A DNA stretch of 64,000 bases from an uncultured bacterium (GTDB lineage: Bacteria > Actinomycetota > Coriobacteriia > Coriobacteriales > Coriobacteriaceae): contig CAJMMD010000006.1 in the NCBI GenBank assembly GCA_905214465.1, forward strand, positions 1 to 64,000. The letters are read 5' to 3'. A program made the position numbers and the translations under genes. The notes under the pieces are model-generated. The model was given only the letters and a program-made list of their open reading frames with translations. It was not told the origin of the DNA and ran no database searches. Of this stretch, positions 1 to 9,344 are shown piece by piece (the stretch's first letter is position 1; every line of letters starts with the position of its first letter).

Positions 1-936
1 AAGGCCCGCATGCGTTCGCGCGGCGGCTCGCAGTACGGCAAGCAGGGCGCCGGCAAGGGCGGCTCGGGCGAGCGCGGCAATATCGCGCGTCGTCGCCTGC
101 CGCTCATCGAAGAGGGCGGCCTCACCTTTGCCGTCAACTTTGACGACTACCTGGACGTCGGCATCTTCTTGGACCACCGCGTCACCCGCAACCTGGTGCG
201 CGAGCACGCCAAGCAGGCGCGCCGCTTCCTCAACCTGTTCGCCTACACCGGCACCGCCACCTGCTACGCGGCCGATGGCGGCGTCGAGGAGACCGTGACG
301 GTCGACCTCTCCAACACCTATCTGGACTGGGCCGAGCGCAACATGCGCCAGAACGGCTTTGTGGGGCCTCAGCATCATTTTGTGCGCGACGACGTGCTCG
401 CCTGGATTCGCGACCAGCGCCAGACGCGCAACCGCTGGGACCTGATCTTTGTCGACCCGCCCACGTTTTCGAACTCGTCCAAGATGGGCCGCCGCACCTG
501 GGATGTTCAGCGCGACCATGTTGAGCTTTTGGCCGGCGTATCGCGCCTGCTCGCGCAGGGCGGCCATGCCATCTTTAGCTGCAACCTGCGCGGCTTCCGC
601 CCCGAAACGCGCAAGCTCGCGCGCGTGGGCGTGGTGCTGGAGGACATTACGGCGCAGACCATCCCCGAGGACTTCGCGCGCAACCAGAAGGTGCACCACT
701 GCTACATCGTGCGCCGCCTGCCCATCGAGGACGCCATGGCCGAGGTCGGCTTTAGCGCCGAGGAAATTGCCGAGCGCGTCGAGGAACTACGCAACCCCGA
801 GGCCCGCAAGCCTCGCGCAGCAGCACCCGCGCACGCGCAGGCCGGCGACCGAGGGCCGCGCGGCGACGGCAAACCCTCCCCCGCCGGCAAGCCCAAAAAG
901 AAGAAGTTCTACGCCAGCAAGCCCAAGGGCAAATAA
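1..936 (+). CDS. rlmL: 23S rRNA (guanine) methyltransferase RlmL/RlmK, C-terminal part
   Basis: The reading frame is already open at base 1, so the gene begins before the window and only the C-terminal RlmK-type SAM methyltransferase domain is seen. Visible landmarks are FLNLFAYTGTATCYA (SAM-binding motif I), the acidic residue after it in TVDLSNTYLDWA, and the catalytic-loop motif DPPTFSNS. In the family the RlmK half makes m7G2069 in 23S rRNA and the RlmL half m2G2445. The last 45 or so residues are a low-complexity Ala/Pro/Gly/Lys tail ending in a lysine-rich segment, probably extra RNA-binding charge and not part of the fold. It ends just before an F4 palindrome that separates it from the convergent response regulator gene. 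Confidence 0.9.
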   Translation, partial: KARMRSRGGSQYGKQGAGKGGSGERGNIARRRLPLIEEGGLTFAVNFDDYLDVGIFLDHRVTRNLVREHAKQARRFLNLFAYTGTATCYAADGGVEETVTVDLSNTYLDWAERNMRQNGFVGPQHHFVRDDVLAWIRDQRQTRNRWDLIFVDPPTFSNSSKMGRRTWDVQRDHVELLAGVSRLLAQGGHAIFSCNLRGFRPETRKLARVGVVLEDITAQTIPEDFARNQKVHHCYIVRRLPIEDAMAEVGFSAEEIAERVEELRNPEARKPRAAAPAHAQAGDRGPRGDGKPSPAGKPKKKKFYASKPKGK

Positions 937-939
937 CAA

Positions 940-1006
940 AGTTGCGGTGGAATACGGACTGTTTTGCCTGGAATTAGGCAAATTTAGACCGTATTTCACC
1001 GCAACT
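940..1006. repeat. F4 stem-loop repeat, copy 1
   Basis: An 18-bp left arm (940-957) pairs with a right arm (989-1006) with one G-T position. The loop holds a second small stem (963-969 with 976-982). A sequence with the same outer arms lies at 33947-34011, 33 kb away. Here it lies between two convergent genes and may also end transcription of either, but there is no clear T-run. Confidence 0.8.
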
Positions 1007-1030
1007 CATATTGGGATGGTGGTTGGCGAT

Positions 1031-1744
1031 CTAGCCTTGGGTAACTAAGCGGTAGCCAATGCCTACGTGCGTCTGGATATAGCGCGGATGCGCGGGGTCG
1101 GACTCGATCTTCTTACGCAACGTGCCCATAAAGACACGCAGGCTCGCCAGGTCGCTCTTAGTTGCCGTGCCCCAAATCTCGTGCAGGATATATTGGTGCG
1201 TCAGCACCTTGTCGGCGTTGTGCGCCAGCAGGCACAAGAGCTTGTACTCGATCGGCGTCAGGTGCAGCTCCTCGCCGTCCATCGTGGCGATACCGGCATC
1301 AAAATCGATATGCAGCTCACCGGTATCGAACGAGCCCTCGGAGGCAACGCCGCCCGTCTGCGCATACGAAAGGCGTCTGAGCGTCGTGCGGATGCGCGCG
1401 AGCAGCTCCTCGACCGAAAACGGCTTGGTCAGATAGTCGTCGGCGCCGGCATCGAGCGCACGGATCTTGTCCGCATCCTCGCTGCGCGCCGAGACCACGA
1501 TAATCGGCATGCCCGACCACGCGCGCACCGACTCCACCACCTTGACGCCGTCCATATCGGGCAGGCCCAGGTCGAGCAGCACAATGCTCGGCGCCTGCGA
1601 CGAGGCGGCGGCGATGGCGGCATGGGCGGTCTCCACGGCCATATGGCGCAAGCCGTGCGCCTCGAGCGCGGCGACGATAAGGTTGCGGACGGCGGGGTCG
1701 TCCTCAACAACCAAGATGAGCGGTTTTACGGCAGAGTTCGGCAC
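1031..1744 (-). CDS. kdpE: OmpR-family response regulator, KdpE-like
   Basis: The protein has a receiver domain (first 120 or so residues: ILVVEDDPAVRNL acidic pocket, phospho-acceptor Asp in LLDLGLPDMDG, Lys in YLTKPFS) followed by a winged-helix DNA-binding domain ending HVGIGYRL. The best family match is KdpE, which controls potassium uptake genes. The open frame runs further upstream to 1825, but a GTG at 1744 has AGGAGT six bases upstream and lies four bases after the kinase stop codon, so I place the start there. It is last in the minus-strand series kup, small membrane protein, kinase, regulator. No kdpFABC genes are in view, so its target here may be kup. Confidence 0.85.
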   Translation of the reverse strand: MPNSAVKPLILVVEDDPAVRNLIVAALEAHGLRHMAVETAHAAIAAASSQAPSIVLLDLGLPDMDGVKVVESVRAWSGMPIIVVSARSEDADKIRALDAGADDYLTKPFSVEELLARIRTTLRRLSYAQTGGVASEGSFDTGELHIDFDAGIATMDGEELHLTPIEYKLLCLLAHNADKVLTHQYILHEIWGTATKSDLASLRVFMGTLRKKIESDPAHPRYIQTHVGIGYRLVTQG

Positions 1745-1748
1745 AGCG

Positions 1749-3374
1749 CTACTCCTTATCAAACGAAACGTCGGCGGCGGGAAGCTCAATCGTAAAGACC
1801 GAGCCGTGCGGGGCCGCCGCGGCAACCCCTATGCTACCGCCATGTGCCAGCGCAATGGAGCGGCAAAGCGAAAGCCCCAGACCCACGCTGCGCTGGCTAT
1901 CGGCCAGACCATGGTTGGCGGTGTAGAACGACTCAAAGATGCGCTCGCGGTCCTCGGGCGCAATGCCCGGACCATCATCGGCCACCGAGCACGCCACGCG
2001 TCCATCGTCGACGCTAATCGAAATCATGATATGCGAGCCCGCGGGCGTATAGGTGATGGCGTTGTTCACCAGATTGACCACCAGCTGCACCATCAGGCGT
2101 GCATCGACGTTGACGAGCGCCGGCTCATCGCACGCCACCACCTTAAGGTCGTGCTCGCGCACGGCAGGGTTCACGTGGCGCAGCGCCTCCTCGACGATAT
2201 CGTCCATGAGCTCGAGCGTAGTCGACAGACGCATGCCGCCGCCCTCGAGCTTGGTGATGGCGAGCAGATTCTCGACGGTGGCGTTGAGCCACAGCGCATC
2301 CGAGCGAATGGATAGAAGCAGGCCGCGGCGCGTCTGGGCATCGAGCACGGCGGTGCCGGTCGAGCCCTGGTCGAGCAGCACGTCGGCATTACCCGAAATA
2401 CTGGTAAGCGGTGTGCGTAGATCGTGCGAGATGGAGCGCAGCAGGTTGGCGCGCAGCTGTTCGTTTTTGGCGAGCACCGCCGCCTCCTCGCGGGCCTCCA
2501 TGGCGCGGGCGCGGTCGAGCGCCAGCTCGCCTTCGCTCACGATGGCATCGGCAAGCGTCCGCTCCTCATGCGTCAGCACGTCGGGCTCGGCAACGATAGC
2601 CAGCACGCCCACCACCGAGGCGGGGTCGCCCGAACGGACGAAGCCGTCGCCCGTGCGAACCGTCAGGTAGATGCCATAAAACGCCGAGCCGCCATAGGTG
2701 GCATCGAGCGGCGTTCCCACATAGGCGGACGCCGAGAGCCGCGGCGGCATCTGCGGCGCCAGTTCATGCACCGGCGCGGCATCGCCCACGGCCGTGTATG
2801 TCGCACGCGGCAGCAGGTCATCGCCCTCGGCGTCGGCGCTGTACCACACGACCGGACAGCCCGAAAGACGCGCCAGCTGCGTTGCCATGGCATGGACAAT
2901 CTGCTGCTGATCGGCGCACCGCTGCAGCATGCGGTTGGTCTCGAGCACCATATGCGTGCGGCGGTCGCTGGCGGCAGCCTGTGCCAAGGCACGGCGCAGG
3001 GCCAACGCAATCGAGCTCGACACAAGCGAGACCACGAACATGATGAAGAACATGCCGGGATAGACGCGGTCGATAAACGACAGCGAGTAGCGCGGGCCGA
3101 CAAACAAGAAGTTGTAGAGTGCCACAGCAGCAGCCGAGCTCAGCAAGCAATACAGGCGACTCCAGGTAAAGAATGCGCACAGCTGAACGGCGAACACATA
3201 GACGATCATGATGCTCGGCGCGAGACCCGGATGGTCGAGCAGCGCGCCCACAATCGTCGCCGCGACCAGCAGTCCCACCGATACGCAGGCGTCATACAGA
3301 GGAGTGCGGCGCGTCAGCGTTGTGCGCCGCCACCAAAAGCTATCGGCAATATCGCCGTCCGTACGGACGTCCAT
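1749..3374 (-). CDS. kdpD: Shortened KdpD-like sensor histidine kinase
   Basis: The 541-residue protein has four closely spaced membrane segments in the first 130 residues (DUF4118 type, ending SSSIALALRR), a GAF-like region, a dimerization/phosphoacceptor helix with His in SISHDLRTPLTSI, and an ATPase domain with N-box NLVNNAITYTP, G1 DDGPGI and G2 GLGLSLC. Full-length KdpD proteins are about 900 residues and start with a Walker-type KdpD domain and a USP domain; both are absent. The membrane and kinase halves look intact, so this is a short architecture and not a frameshift. It should phosphorylate the regulator that follows four bases later. Its place downstream of kup suggests a potassium- or turgor-sensing role. 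Confidence 0.85.
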   Translation of the reverse strand: MDVRTDGDIADSFWWRRTTLTRRTPLYDACVSVGLLVAATIVGALLDHPGLAPSIMIVYVFAVQLCAFFTWSRLYCLLSSAAAVALYNFLFVGPRYSLSFIDRVYPGMFFIMFVVSLVSSSIALALRRALAQAAASDRRTHMVLETNRMLQRCADQQQIVHAMATQLARLSGCPVVWYSADAEGDDLLPRATYTAVGDAAPVHELAPQMPPRLSASAYVGTPLDATYGGSAFYGIYLTVRTGDGFVRSGDPASVVGVLAIVAEPDVLTHEERTLADAIVSEGELALDRARAMEAREEAAVLAKNEQLRANLLRSISHDLRTPLTSISGNADVLLDQGSTGTAVLDAQTRRGLLLSIRSDALWLNATVENLLAITKLEGGGMRLSTTLELMDDIVEEALRHVNPAVREHDLKVVACDEPALVNVDARLMVQLVVNLVNNAITYTPAGSHIMISISVDDGRVACSVADDGPGIAPEDRERIFESFYTANHGLADSQRSVGLGLSLCRSIALAHGGSIGVAAAAPHGSVFTIELPAADVSFDKE

Positions 3375-3399
3375 CAGCCCCCGCCCCTCTCAAAAACAA

Positions 3400-3437
3400 A
3401 AACCACCACAAAGGGACAGGCACCTTTGTGGTGGTTT
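3400..3437. repeat. F1 palindrome, CCACCACAAAGG arms
   Basis: Perfect 15-bp arms (3400-3414 and 3423-3437) surround an 8-base centre GACAGGCA. A further half-arm (TTGTGGTGGT) follows at 3441-3450. It lies between the small membrane protein gene and the kinase gene, so it should be part of a polycistronic transcript. Confidence 0.85.
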
Positions 3438-3482
3438 CCCTTGTGGTGGTTCCAAGTGTATAGCCTTTGCAACCGGCGGTCG

Positions 3483-3677
3483 CTAGACAAACAGCACGTG
3501 CGCGAGCAGCGCGCAAACGCACGCCGCGACAAGCAGCGTCACCACGATCGAGATCACGCGGTCGGCCATGTCCATGTTGGCACGGTTCGTCAAAAACCGA
3601 TCTTCGGCGGCGTCAGCGCGTGCCTCACGTACCAGCTCGGCAATCACCTCGCGGCCATCAAGCATCTTTGCATCCAT
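3483..3677 (-). CDS. Small single-pass membrane protein of unknown function
   Basis: The 64-residue protein has a charged N-terminal half and one hydrophobic helix near the C-terminus (VISIVVTLLVAACVCALLA). The open frame could start at 3707, but the ATG at 3677 has GGGGAGG at good spacing, so I chose that. It lies between kup (61 bases upstream) and the kinase gene on the same strand, which suggests an accessory or regulatory subunit of the potassium locus, similar in idea to small Kdp subunits. There is no sequence match to KdpF that I can recognise. Confidence 0.6.
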   Translation of the reverse strand: MDAKMLDGREVIAELVREARADAAEDRFLTNRANMDMADRVISIVVTLLVAACVCALLAHVLFV

Positions 3678-3738
3678 GTTTGCCTCCCCGGTCTCAATCT
3701 TGTCCATCGAAAACCAACTCCGTGCAACCTGTCGGCGC

Positions 3739-5766
3739 CTACGGCCGCTCGTTGGGGGCCAGGCGTTGCATCTTGTTCACGGCCTTGAACTTGGTGAACA
3801 GCGGCACGTACTCAAAGCTCACGTTGGAGTTCTCCAGGCCGTACCAGCGTGCAGGCGTGCCGGCGGCGCGGCGGATGATGTACTTGAGCGTGATAGCCGT
3901 ACGCTCGCTCGGCTCCACATCGCTTTCGGGCGCCAGAAGCTTACGGATCAGAACGAACTTGAACGTACCGATGTTACCCGGATCCTTGTAGACCGAGTAG
4001 TCATGCGTCTGCGCCGGCAGCTCGCCGGTGGCAGCCAGGTCCTGAACGACCTGGCGCAGGTAGGCATTGACGCGCTGGTTGATCTTGTAGCCCAGGTACA
4101 GATGCACGCGGAACACGTAGTCGGTGCCGAACGTCTCGACCGAATAGGCAAAGGTGTGCGGTTCATCCATGGTCTCGACATTCACAAACCACCAGGCGCG
4201 GGCGCGCTTGGGATGCTTGTCCAGAATCGAGTAGACGATGTCGCGGTCGATGTAGTCGGTATGGGTGTCCTTGGTCAGGTACACGACGTTGTCGCTCAGG
4301 CGCTCGTAGCGATCGTCGTCGCGCAGGCGCTTGAGCTGCGGCAGGTAGCTGCGCAGCGGCAGCAGCGTAAACTGGCGCTGCTCAACAGCCGTACCGTTGT
4401 ACCAGCACACCATGATACCCATGATGAGCGCGGCCATGAGGATGGTGAAATAGCCGCCGTGGAAGAACTTGGTGAGCGAGCTCACGAAGAAGAAGCCTTC
4501 GAGCAAAAGGAAGAAGGCCGCGAAGATCCACGGCGCGACCTTGAGCTTGCGCTCCTCGTGCAGGTAGAAGAAGAGCAGCAGCGTGGTGCACATCATAGTC
4601 AGCGTAATGGCAAGGCCGTAGGCGGCTTCCATATGCGCCGAGTTCTGGAACAGCAGCACCACAATGACGCAGCCCACGAGCATGACGTTGTTGACCATGG
4701 GGATGTAGAGCTGGCCCTTGGTCTCGGCAGGGTAGAAGACCTGCATGTGCGGCATGAGGTCCAGACGGCTGGCCTCGGACACCAGCGAGAATGCGCCGGT
4801 GATGAGCGCCTGCGAGGCAATGATGGCCGCAACGGTGGAAAGGCCGACGGCAAACGGGCGCAGGCCCGGGGCGAGCATCTGGTAGAACGGGTTGAGATCG
4901 GCAATGCCCATGAGCTCGGGGTTGGCAGCGTTGTTCATAAGCCAAGCGCCCTGGCCCATATAGGAAAGCAGCAGGCAGCACTTAACGAACGGCCAGGTAG
5001 CGTAGATGTTGCCGCGGCCGACGTGGCCCATGTCGGAGTAGAGCGCCTCGGCACCGGTGGTGGCGAGGAAGCAGCTGCCCAGAATCATGATGCCCGCATG
5101 GTTGTTGGGGCTCAGCAAAAAGGCGATGCCGCGCACCGGGTTGAGGCACAGCAGCACGGCGGGGTGCTGGAGGACAAAGAACAGACCCGTACCGCCCAAG
5201 AACAGGAACCACAGCGTCATGATGGGGCCAAAGGCGTGACCGATCTTGGCCGTACCGATGCGCTGCACCAAGAAGAGCACGATGATGATGGCGAGCGTAA
5301 TGGCAACGACGCGGCCCTGATCATCGCCCAGCACGGCATGGACCGCCGGGATAGTGCGCAGGCCCTCGATGGCCGTGGTAACGGTAACGGCCGGCGTCAG
5401 GATGCCGTCGGCGAGCAGCGCGGCGCCACCCAGCATGGCGGGGATGATAAGCCACTTACCGCAGCGCTTGACCAGGCTGTACAGGGCAAAGATGCCGCCC
5501 TCACCATGGTTATCGGCGCGCAGCGAGATGAGCACATACTTGATGGTGGTCAGCAGCGTGACCGTCCACACGACAAGGGAGAGCGCGCCGAGCACGAACT
5601 CCTCCGTGACGCTTCCGATGCCGCCGTTGCCGGCAACGAGCGCCTTGGTTACATACATGGGGCTGGTGCCGATATCGCCGTACACCACGCCCAGCGTGAC
5701 GAGCATCGCCGAGATGCTCACAGGAATCGCAGCGTGCGAGGCTGCCTCCTTGGCCTTTTGTTCCAT
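3739..5766 (-). CDS. kup: Kup-family potassium uptake transporter
   Basis: The 675-residue protein has about twelve membrane segments in the first 450 residues and a cytoplasmic C-terminal domain of about 200 residues, as expected for Kup/HAK/KUP proton-coupled potassium importers. Family motifs are GVVYGDIGTSPMYV in the first helix and ADNHGEGGIFALYSLV after the second. The start is the ATG at 5766 with GGGAGG ten bases upstream; the longer frame begins with a TTG that lies inside this ribosome-binding site. It is the first gene of the series leading to the small membrane protein, the KdpD-like kinase and the KdpE-like regulator. Confidence 0.93.
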   Translation of the reverse strand: MEQKAKEAASHAAIPVSISAMLVTLGVVYGDIGTSPMYVTKALVAGNGGIGSVTEEFVLGALSLVVWTVTLLTTIKYVLISLRADNHGEGGIFALYSLVKRCGKWLIIPAMLGGAALLADGILTPAVTVTTAIEGLRTIPAVHAVLGDDQGRVVAITLAIIIVLFLVQRIGTAKIGHAFGPIMTLWFLFLGGTGLFFVLQHPAVLLCLNPVRGIAFLLSPNNHAGIMILGSCFLATTGAEALYSDMGHVGRGNIYATWPFVKCCLLLSYMGQGAWLMNNAANPELMGIADLNPFYQMLAPGLRPFAVGLSTVAAIIASQALITGAFSLVSEASRLDLMPHMQVFYPAETKGQLYIPMVNNVMLVGCVIVVLLFQNSAHMEAAYGLAITLTMMCTTLLLFFYLHEERKLKVAPWIFAAFFLLLEGFFFVSSLTKFFHGGYFTILMAALIMGIMVCWYNGTAVEQRQFTLLPLRSYLPQLKRLRDDDRYERLSDNVVYLTKDTHTDYIDRDIVYSILDKHPKRARAWWFVNVETMDEPHTFAYSVETFGTDYVFRVHLYLGYKINQRVNAYLRQVVQDLAATGELPAQTHDYSVYKDPGNIGTFKFVLIRKLLAPESDVEPSERTAITLKYIIRRAAGTPARWYGLENSNVSFEYVPLFTKFKAVNKMQRLAPNERP

Positions 5767-5891
5767 AAGCCGGTTTCCTCCCAACTTTAATGTTCGAAGG
5801 AATTATAGGTAATCGGCCCATGTTTGAATGGCACTGTTTTCCCAGCTAAATAAACATTTATACGGCCTTTAGGCCACCTCGGCGATATGGA

Positions 5892-5922
5892 ATGTGACAA
5901 AGGGACTGTCCCTTTGTCACAT
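5892..5922. repeat. F1 palindrome, ATGTGACAAAGGG arms
   Basis: A 31-bp palindrome with perfect 15-bp arms around a single central base. It lies in the space between the kup start region and the end of the nitroreductase gene, eleven bases past the nitroreductase stop. No T-run follows, so a terminator role is uncertain. Confidence 0.85.
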
Positions 5923-5933
5923 CACCGCATTCG

Positions 5934-6803
5934 TTACTTGCCGAGCCAGTTTTTGAACCACCACTCCATGGAACGGCTCATCTCGGCCATAAAGGGGCTC
6001 GTGTGCTTGCGGGTGTAGATATCCACCACGCGCTCGCCTACCTCGCGGGCATGCGGACGGAACATCGCGTCCATCTCGGCCACCTGCGCGTCCATGGTCG
6101 TGGCGCCGGCGCGGCAGTAGCGCTCCTCGTGCACCAGGTTCACCACGGGGTGCGCGATTGCCGGGCGCTCCTTACGGGGCGTGCCGATGATGAGCATCGA
6201 CAGCGGCATGGTATAGGGCGGCAGATCGAGCAGCTCGGCGACTTCCTCGGCATTCTCGACGATATCACCGATGTAGCAGCTCCCCAGCCCCAGGGCCTCG
6301 GCGGCAACCACGGCGTTTTGCGCGGCGATCACGGCATCCTGGGCCGCGATCGCAAAGTCGCCCAAACCCGGCGCGCGGCGGGGCGCCTTGCCCGTGCGCT
6401 CGACAAACTCGGGCTCAAAGCAGCCCACGTGCTCAAACAGATCGATCCACTTGGCATAATCGACCACAAATATAAGTGCCCAGGGCGCCTTGGCGATCAT
6501 GGGCTGGTGATCGCACAGGTCGGCCAGACGATCCAGCGTAGCCTGCTCGCGAATGCTCACGATGGAATACATCATCATGGCGCCTGCCGACGGCGCACGA
6601 CTCGCCGCATGCAAAATCGCCGCCCGCTGCTCGTCGGTCACCGCCACGGGGCGGTCGTCGTCATCACGCGCGAAGGCACGCGTGGAGGAACGGTGCTCCA
6701 ACGTGTCCAGCACCGCGTTGCCCGTGGTCTCGACCGGATAGCCGTACGTATCGACCGCCGCTCCATCGCCGCCCATGTCCGCCTTGCAAACCTGCTCGCT
6801 CAT
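5934..6803 (-). CDS. Nitroreductase-family flavoprotein
   Basis: The 289-residue protein has the FMN-binding nitroreductase fold: RSSTRAF near the N-terminus, SRAPSAGAMM (phosphate-binding and dimer loop), and AAEALGLGSCYIGD in the C-terminal half. The C-terminal 70 residues, rich in charged and aromatic positions, extend beyond the core domain. Family members reduce nitro compounds, quinones or flavins with NAD(P)H; the substrate cannot be read from sequence. GAGGG lies upstream of the ATG at 6803. It is transcribed away from the LtaS-like gene, sharing an approximately 210-bp intergenic region. Confidence 0.85.
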   Translation of the reverse strand: MSEQVCKADMGGDGAAVDTYGYPVETTGNAVLDTLEHRSSTRAFARDDDDRPVAVTDEQRAAILHAASRAPSAGAMMMYSIVSIREQATLDRLADLCDHQPMIAKAPWALIFVVDYAKWIDLFEHVGCFEPEFVERTGKAPRRAPGLGDFAIAAQDAVIAAQNAVVAAEALGLGSCYIGDIVENAEEVAELLDLPPYTMPLSMLIIGTPRKERPAIAHPVVNLVHEERYCRAGATTMDAQVAEMDAMFRPHAREVGERVVDIYTRKHTSPFMAEMSRSMEWWFKNWLGK

Positions 6804-7016
6804 CGCCCTACCCTCGCCATTTCTTTAAGAAGCCTTTACGTTTCCGTGTAATTCCCGTCCATTATCGCGCAGGTCGCCGCTACATTGCGCAACACCGCCA
6901 CGCACGCGCGTTATTATGGCTGGTTGTTGTGCGCAGTCACCAAATGCAGCGCATATCTTGGTAACAATCGGGTAAACCCCCGCTTTCGTAGGTTTTAGTT
7001 TGTGAGGAGTCTCAGC

Positions 7017-9317
7017 ATGTTCGCTGCCGCCATCTCGCTCGTCGGTCTTGCGGCGACCGTCTACCTTGTCTTGCGCGAGGCCAAGGCCATTCGCGCTCAG
7101 TCGGGCACCGTCGCCAAAAGTGCTCTTGGGTGGAGCGTCGCCTTCGGCCTGTTCCAGGTCTTTTTGACTATTTGGGGCGCCGTGGGCCTCGTCGCTCAAA
7201 ACGAGCCGCTCGCCTTTGTGATGCTCATCCTGACCAACGCCATTCTCACCGGATGCGCTTGGGCCAGCATCGCCCGCGACCGCATCGCCCCGCGCGTCTT
7301 TGCGTTCGCCGCGCCCGACGCCCCCGCCCCCACTGGCAAGCTCGCCCGCCTGCGCGGCGCCTTTGTGGGCAAACCGCTCGTCGCCGCCGTCCTGTGCCTG
7401 CTGCTCGCCGGCGTCTTTGCGCTGCTGGGCATGGAAGTCTCGTCCAACCACGACTTTACCTGGGTCTATCCCCTGTGCATCCTGCTCGAATGGGCCATTA
7501 TCACCGTGCTCATGACCGGCTTGTTCTTCCTATTCCAGCGCCACGGCGCAGCTCCCGCGGTCCTGGCCTTTGCCCTCTTTGTCCTGGGCATCGCCGAGTT
7601 CTTCGTCATCACGTTTAAATCCATGCCCATCCAGCCGGGCGACCTTTCGGCCATCTCCACCGCCGCCGCAGTCGCCGGCACCGGCTACACCTTCTCCATC
7701 TCGCTGTTCTGCGTGCTATCCATGGGCTTTACCGCCATCGCCATGCTGCTGTGCGAGTACGCCGACCTGGTCGCGCCGCACCGTCAGAAGGGCGCCGCCA
7801 ACGCCAAGCGCATGCTGCTCACCAACCTGCTCGTGGCGGTGCTGTGCCTGGGCGGCGTGACCGCGCACGTCACGCTTATCGACTACTACAACACCCTCGG
7901 CATCACCGTCTACACCTGGCGCCCACTCGAGAGCTACTGGCGCGAGGGCTACCTGCCTGCCTTTATTAGCGCGGCACAGTCCATCAAGCCGCCCAAACCC
8001 GCCGACTACTCCGTCGACGACGCCAAGGCCACGCTCAAAAAGTACGCCAAGGCCTACGACAAGTCCGACGCCGCCAAGAGCGACGAGCGCGCCGCCGCAA
8101 AGGAGCAGTTCGACAGCGAGAAGCCCACGGTCATCGCCATCATGAACGAGACGTTCTCGGATCTGTCGATCTACCAGAACATGCGCGCCGGCTACGAGGG
8201 TCCGCAGTACTTTAAGAGCCTGTCCAACTGCCTCAGCCGCGGCAAGCTCTATGTGAGCGCCTACGGCGGCGGTACCGCCAATACCGAGTTTGAGTTTATG
8301 ACCGGCAACTCCATGGCCAACCTGGGCTCGGGCGTGTACCCCTACACCATCTACAACATGGAAACGACTGGGAACCTGGCAGAGCAGTTCAAGTCGCTCG
8401 GATATTCCACCACGGCCATGCACCCCAACCACGCGACCAACTGGAACCGCGAGAACGTCTACAAGGACTTTGGTTTTGACCAGTTCCTGTCCATCAACGA
8501 TTTCCAGGGCGCCGATACCCTGCGCGGCATGGTGACCGACCAGGCTACCTACGACAAGATTCTTGAGCTGCTCGACCAGAACGCCGATCCGCAGTTTATC
8601 TTCGACGTGACCATGCAGAACCACTCGGGCTACGACACGGGCCTGTTGCCGGTCGACAAGCAGATGCACCTGAACATCGACACGACCGACCTGGACGCCA
8701 AGACCGTCGAGGACGGCACGCTCTCCGATGTCGACGAGTATGTCTCGTGCATCGAGCAGTCCGATCAGGCGCTTCGCTACTTCCTCAACGCCCTGAGCAA
8801 GCTCGACCGTAAGGTGGTCGTGGTGTTCTGGGGCGACCACCAGCCGTTCTTCCCGTCCAAGTTCAACGACAAGTGGTTTACCGGCGAGGACGACGCCACC
8901 CACCAGGAGCGCTTGTGGCAGACCGACTACATCATTTGGGCTAACTACGACGTTGCCGGTTGTGACCAGACGAGCGAGGTCGACGACCTGTCCACCAACT
9001 ACCTGTCCACGCAGCTTATGCAGCTGATCGGCGCCCCGCTGACCGACTACCAGAAGGCGCACATGACGCTGCGCGAGTCGCTGCCCGCCATCAACTCGGT
9101 CGGCTACGAGGACGCCAGCCTGCGCTGGGCGCTCTCCTCCAACGTCACCGGCGACGACGCTGCCGCCGCTGCCGCCACCAAGGCGCGCGAGGATTACGCC
9201 AAGATGCAGTATTACGAGATGTTCCGCGACGGCAAGAACGTGTATACCGAGCACTTCCAGACCGAGGCCAACGAGACCGACCCCAACCTGGCGCCGGGTA
9301 CTACTAAGATCAAGTAG
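7017..9317 (+). CDS. LtaS-type membrane sulfatase (phosphoglycerol transferase)
   Basis: The 766-residue protein begins with about eight membrane helices (first 330 residues). An extracellular alkaline phosphatase/sulfatase domain then starts at TVIAIMNETFSDLS, where the Thr is the expected nucleophile. Other family landmarks are GGGTANTEFEFMTGNSMANL, MQNHSGYD and VVFWGDHQPF (metal-binding Asp/His). Relatives polymerise glycerol phosphate on lipoteichoic acid or modify other surface glycans. The ATG at 7017 has GAGGAG seven bases upstream, better than the in-frame GTG at 7002. It stands alone and is followed by the 700-bp repeat block. Confidence 0.88.
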   Translation: MFAAAISLVGLAATVYLVLREAKAIRAQSGTVAKSALGWSVAFGLFQVFLTIWGAVGLVAQNEPLAFVMLILTNAILTGCAWASIARDRIAPRVFAFAAPDAPAPTGKLARLRGAFVGKPLVAAVLCLLLAGVFALLGMEVSSNHDFTWVYPLCILLEWAIITVLMTGLFFLFQRHGAAPAVLAFALFVLGIAEFFVITFKSMPIQPGDLSAISTAAAVAGTGYTFSISLFCVLSMGFTAIAMLLCEYADLVAPHRQKGAANAKRMLLTNLLVAVLCLGGVTAHVTLIDYYNTLGITVYTWRPLESYWREGYLPAFISAAQSIKPPKPADYSVDDAKATLKKYAKAYDKSDAAKSDERAAAKEQFDSEKPTVIAIMNETFSDLSIYQNMRAGYEGPQYFKSLSNCLSRGKLYVSAYGGGTANTEFEFMTGNSMANLGSGVYPYTIYNMETTGNLAEQFKSLGYSTTAMHPNHATNWNRENVYKDFGFDQFLSINDFQGADTLRGMVTDQATYDKILELLDQNADPQFIFDVTMQNHSGYDTGLLPVDKQMHLNIDTTDLDAKTVEDGTLSDVDEYVSCIEQSDQALRYFLNALSKLDRKVVVVFWGDHQPFFPSKFNDKWFTGEDDATHQERLWQTDYIIWANYDVAGCDQTSEVDDLSTNYLSTQLMQLIGAPLTDYQKAHMTLRESLPAINSVGYEDASLRWALSSNVTGDDAAAAAATKAREDYAKMQYYEMFRDGKNVYTEHFQTEANETDPNLAPGTTKIK

Positions 9318-9344
9318 CGACTAGCTGCGAGTTCATAACAGAAA

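Noticed and set aside
3568..5790. 740-codon plus-strand frame opposite kup
   Set aside because: His/Gln/Arg/Glu-rich antisense frame without domain features; the opposite strand encodes a clear Kup transporter.
6804..7016. Regulatory RNA in the gap before the LtaS-type gene
   Set aside because: No extended inverted repeat or known motif seen; treated as an ordinary divergent promoter region.
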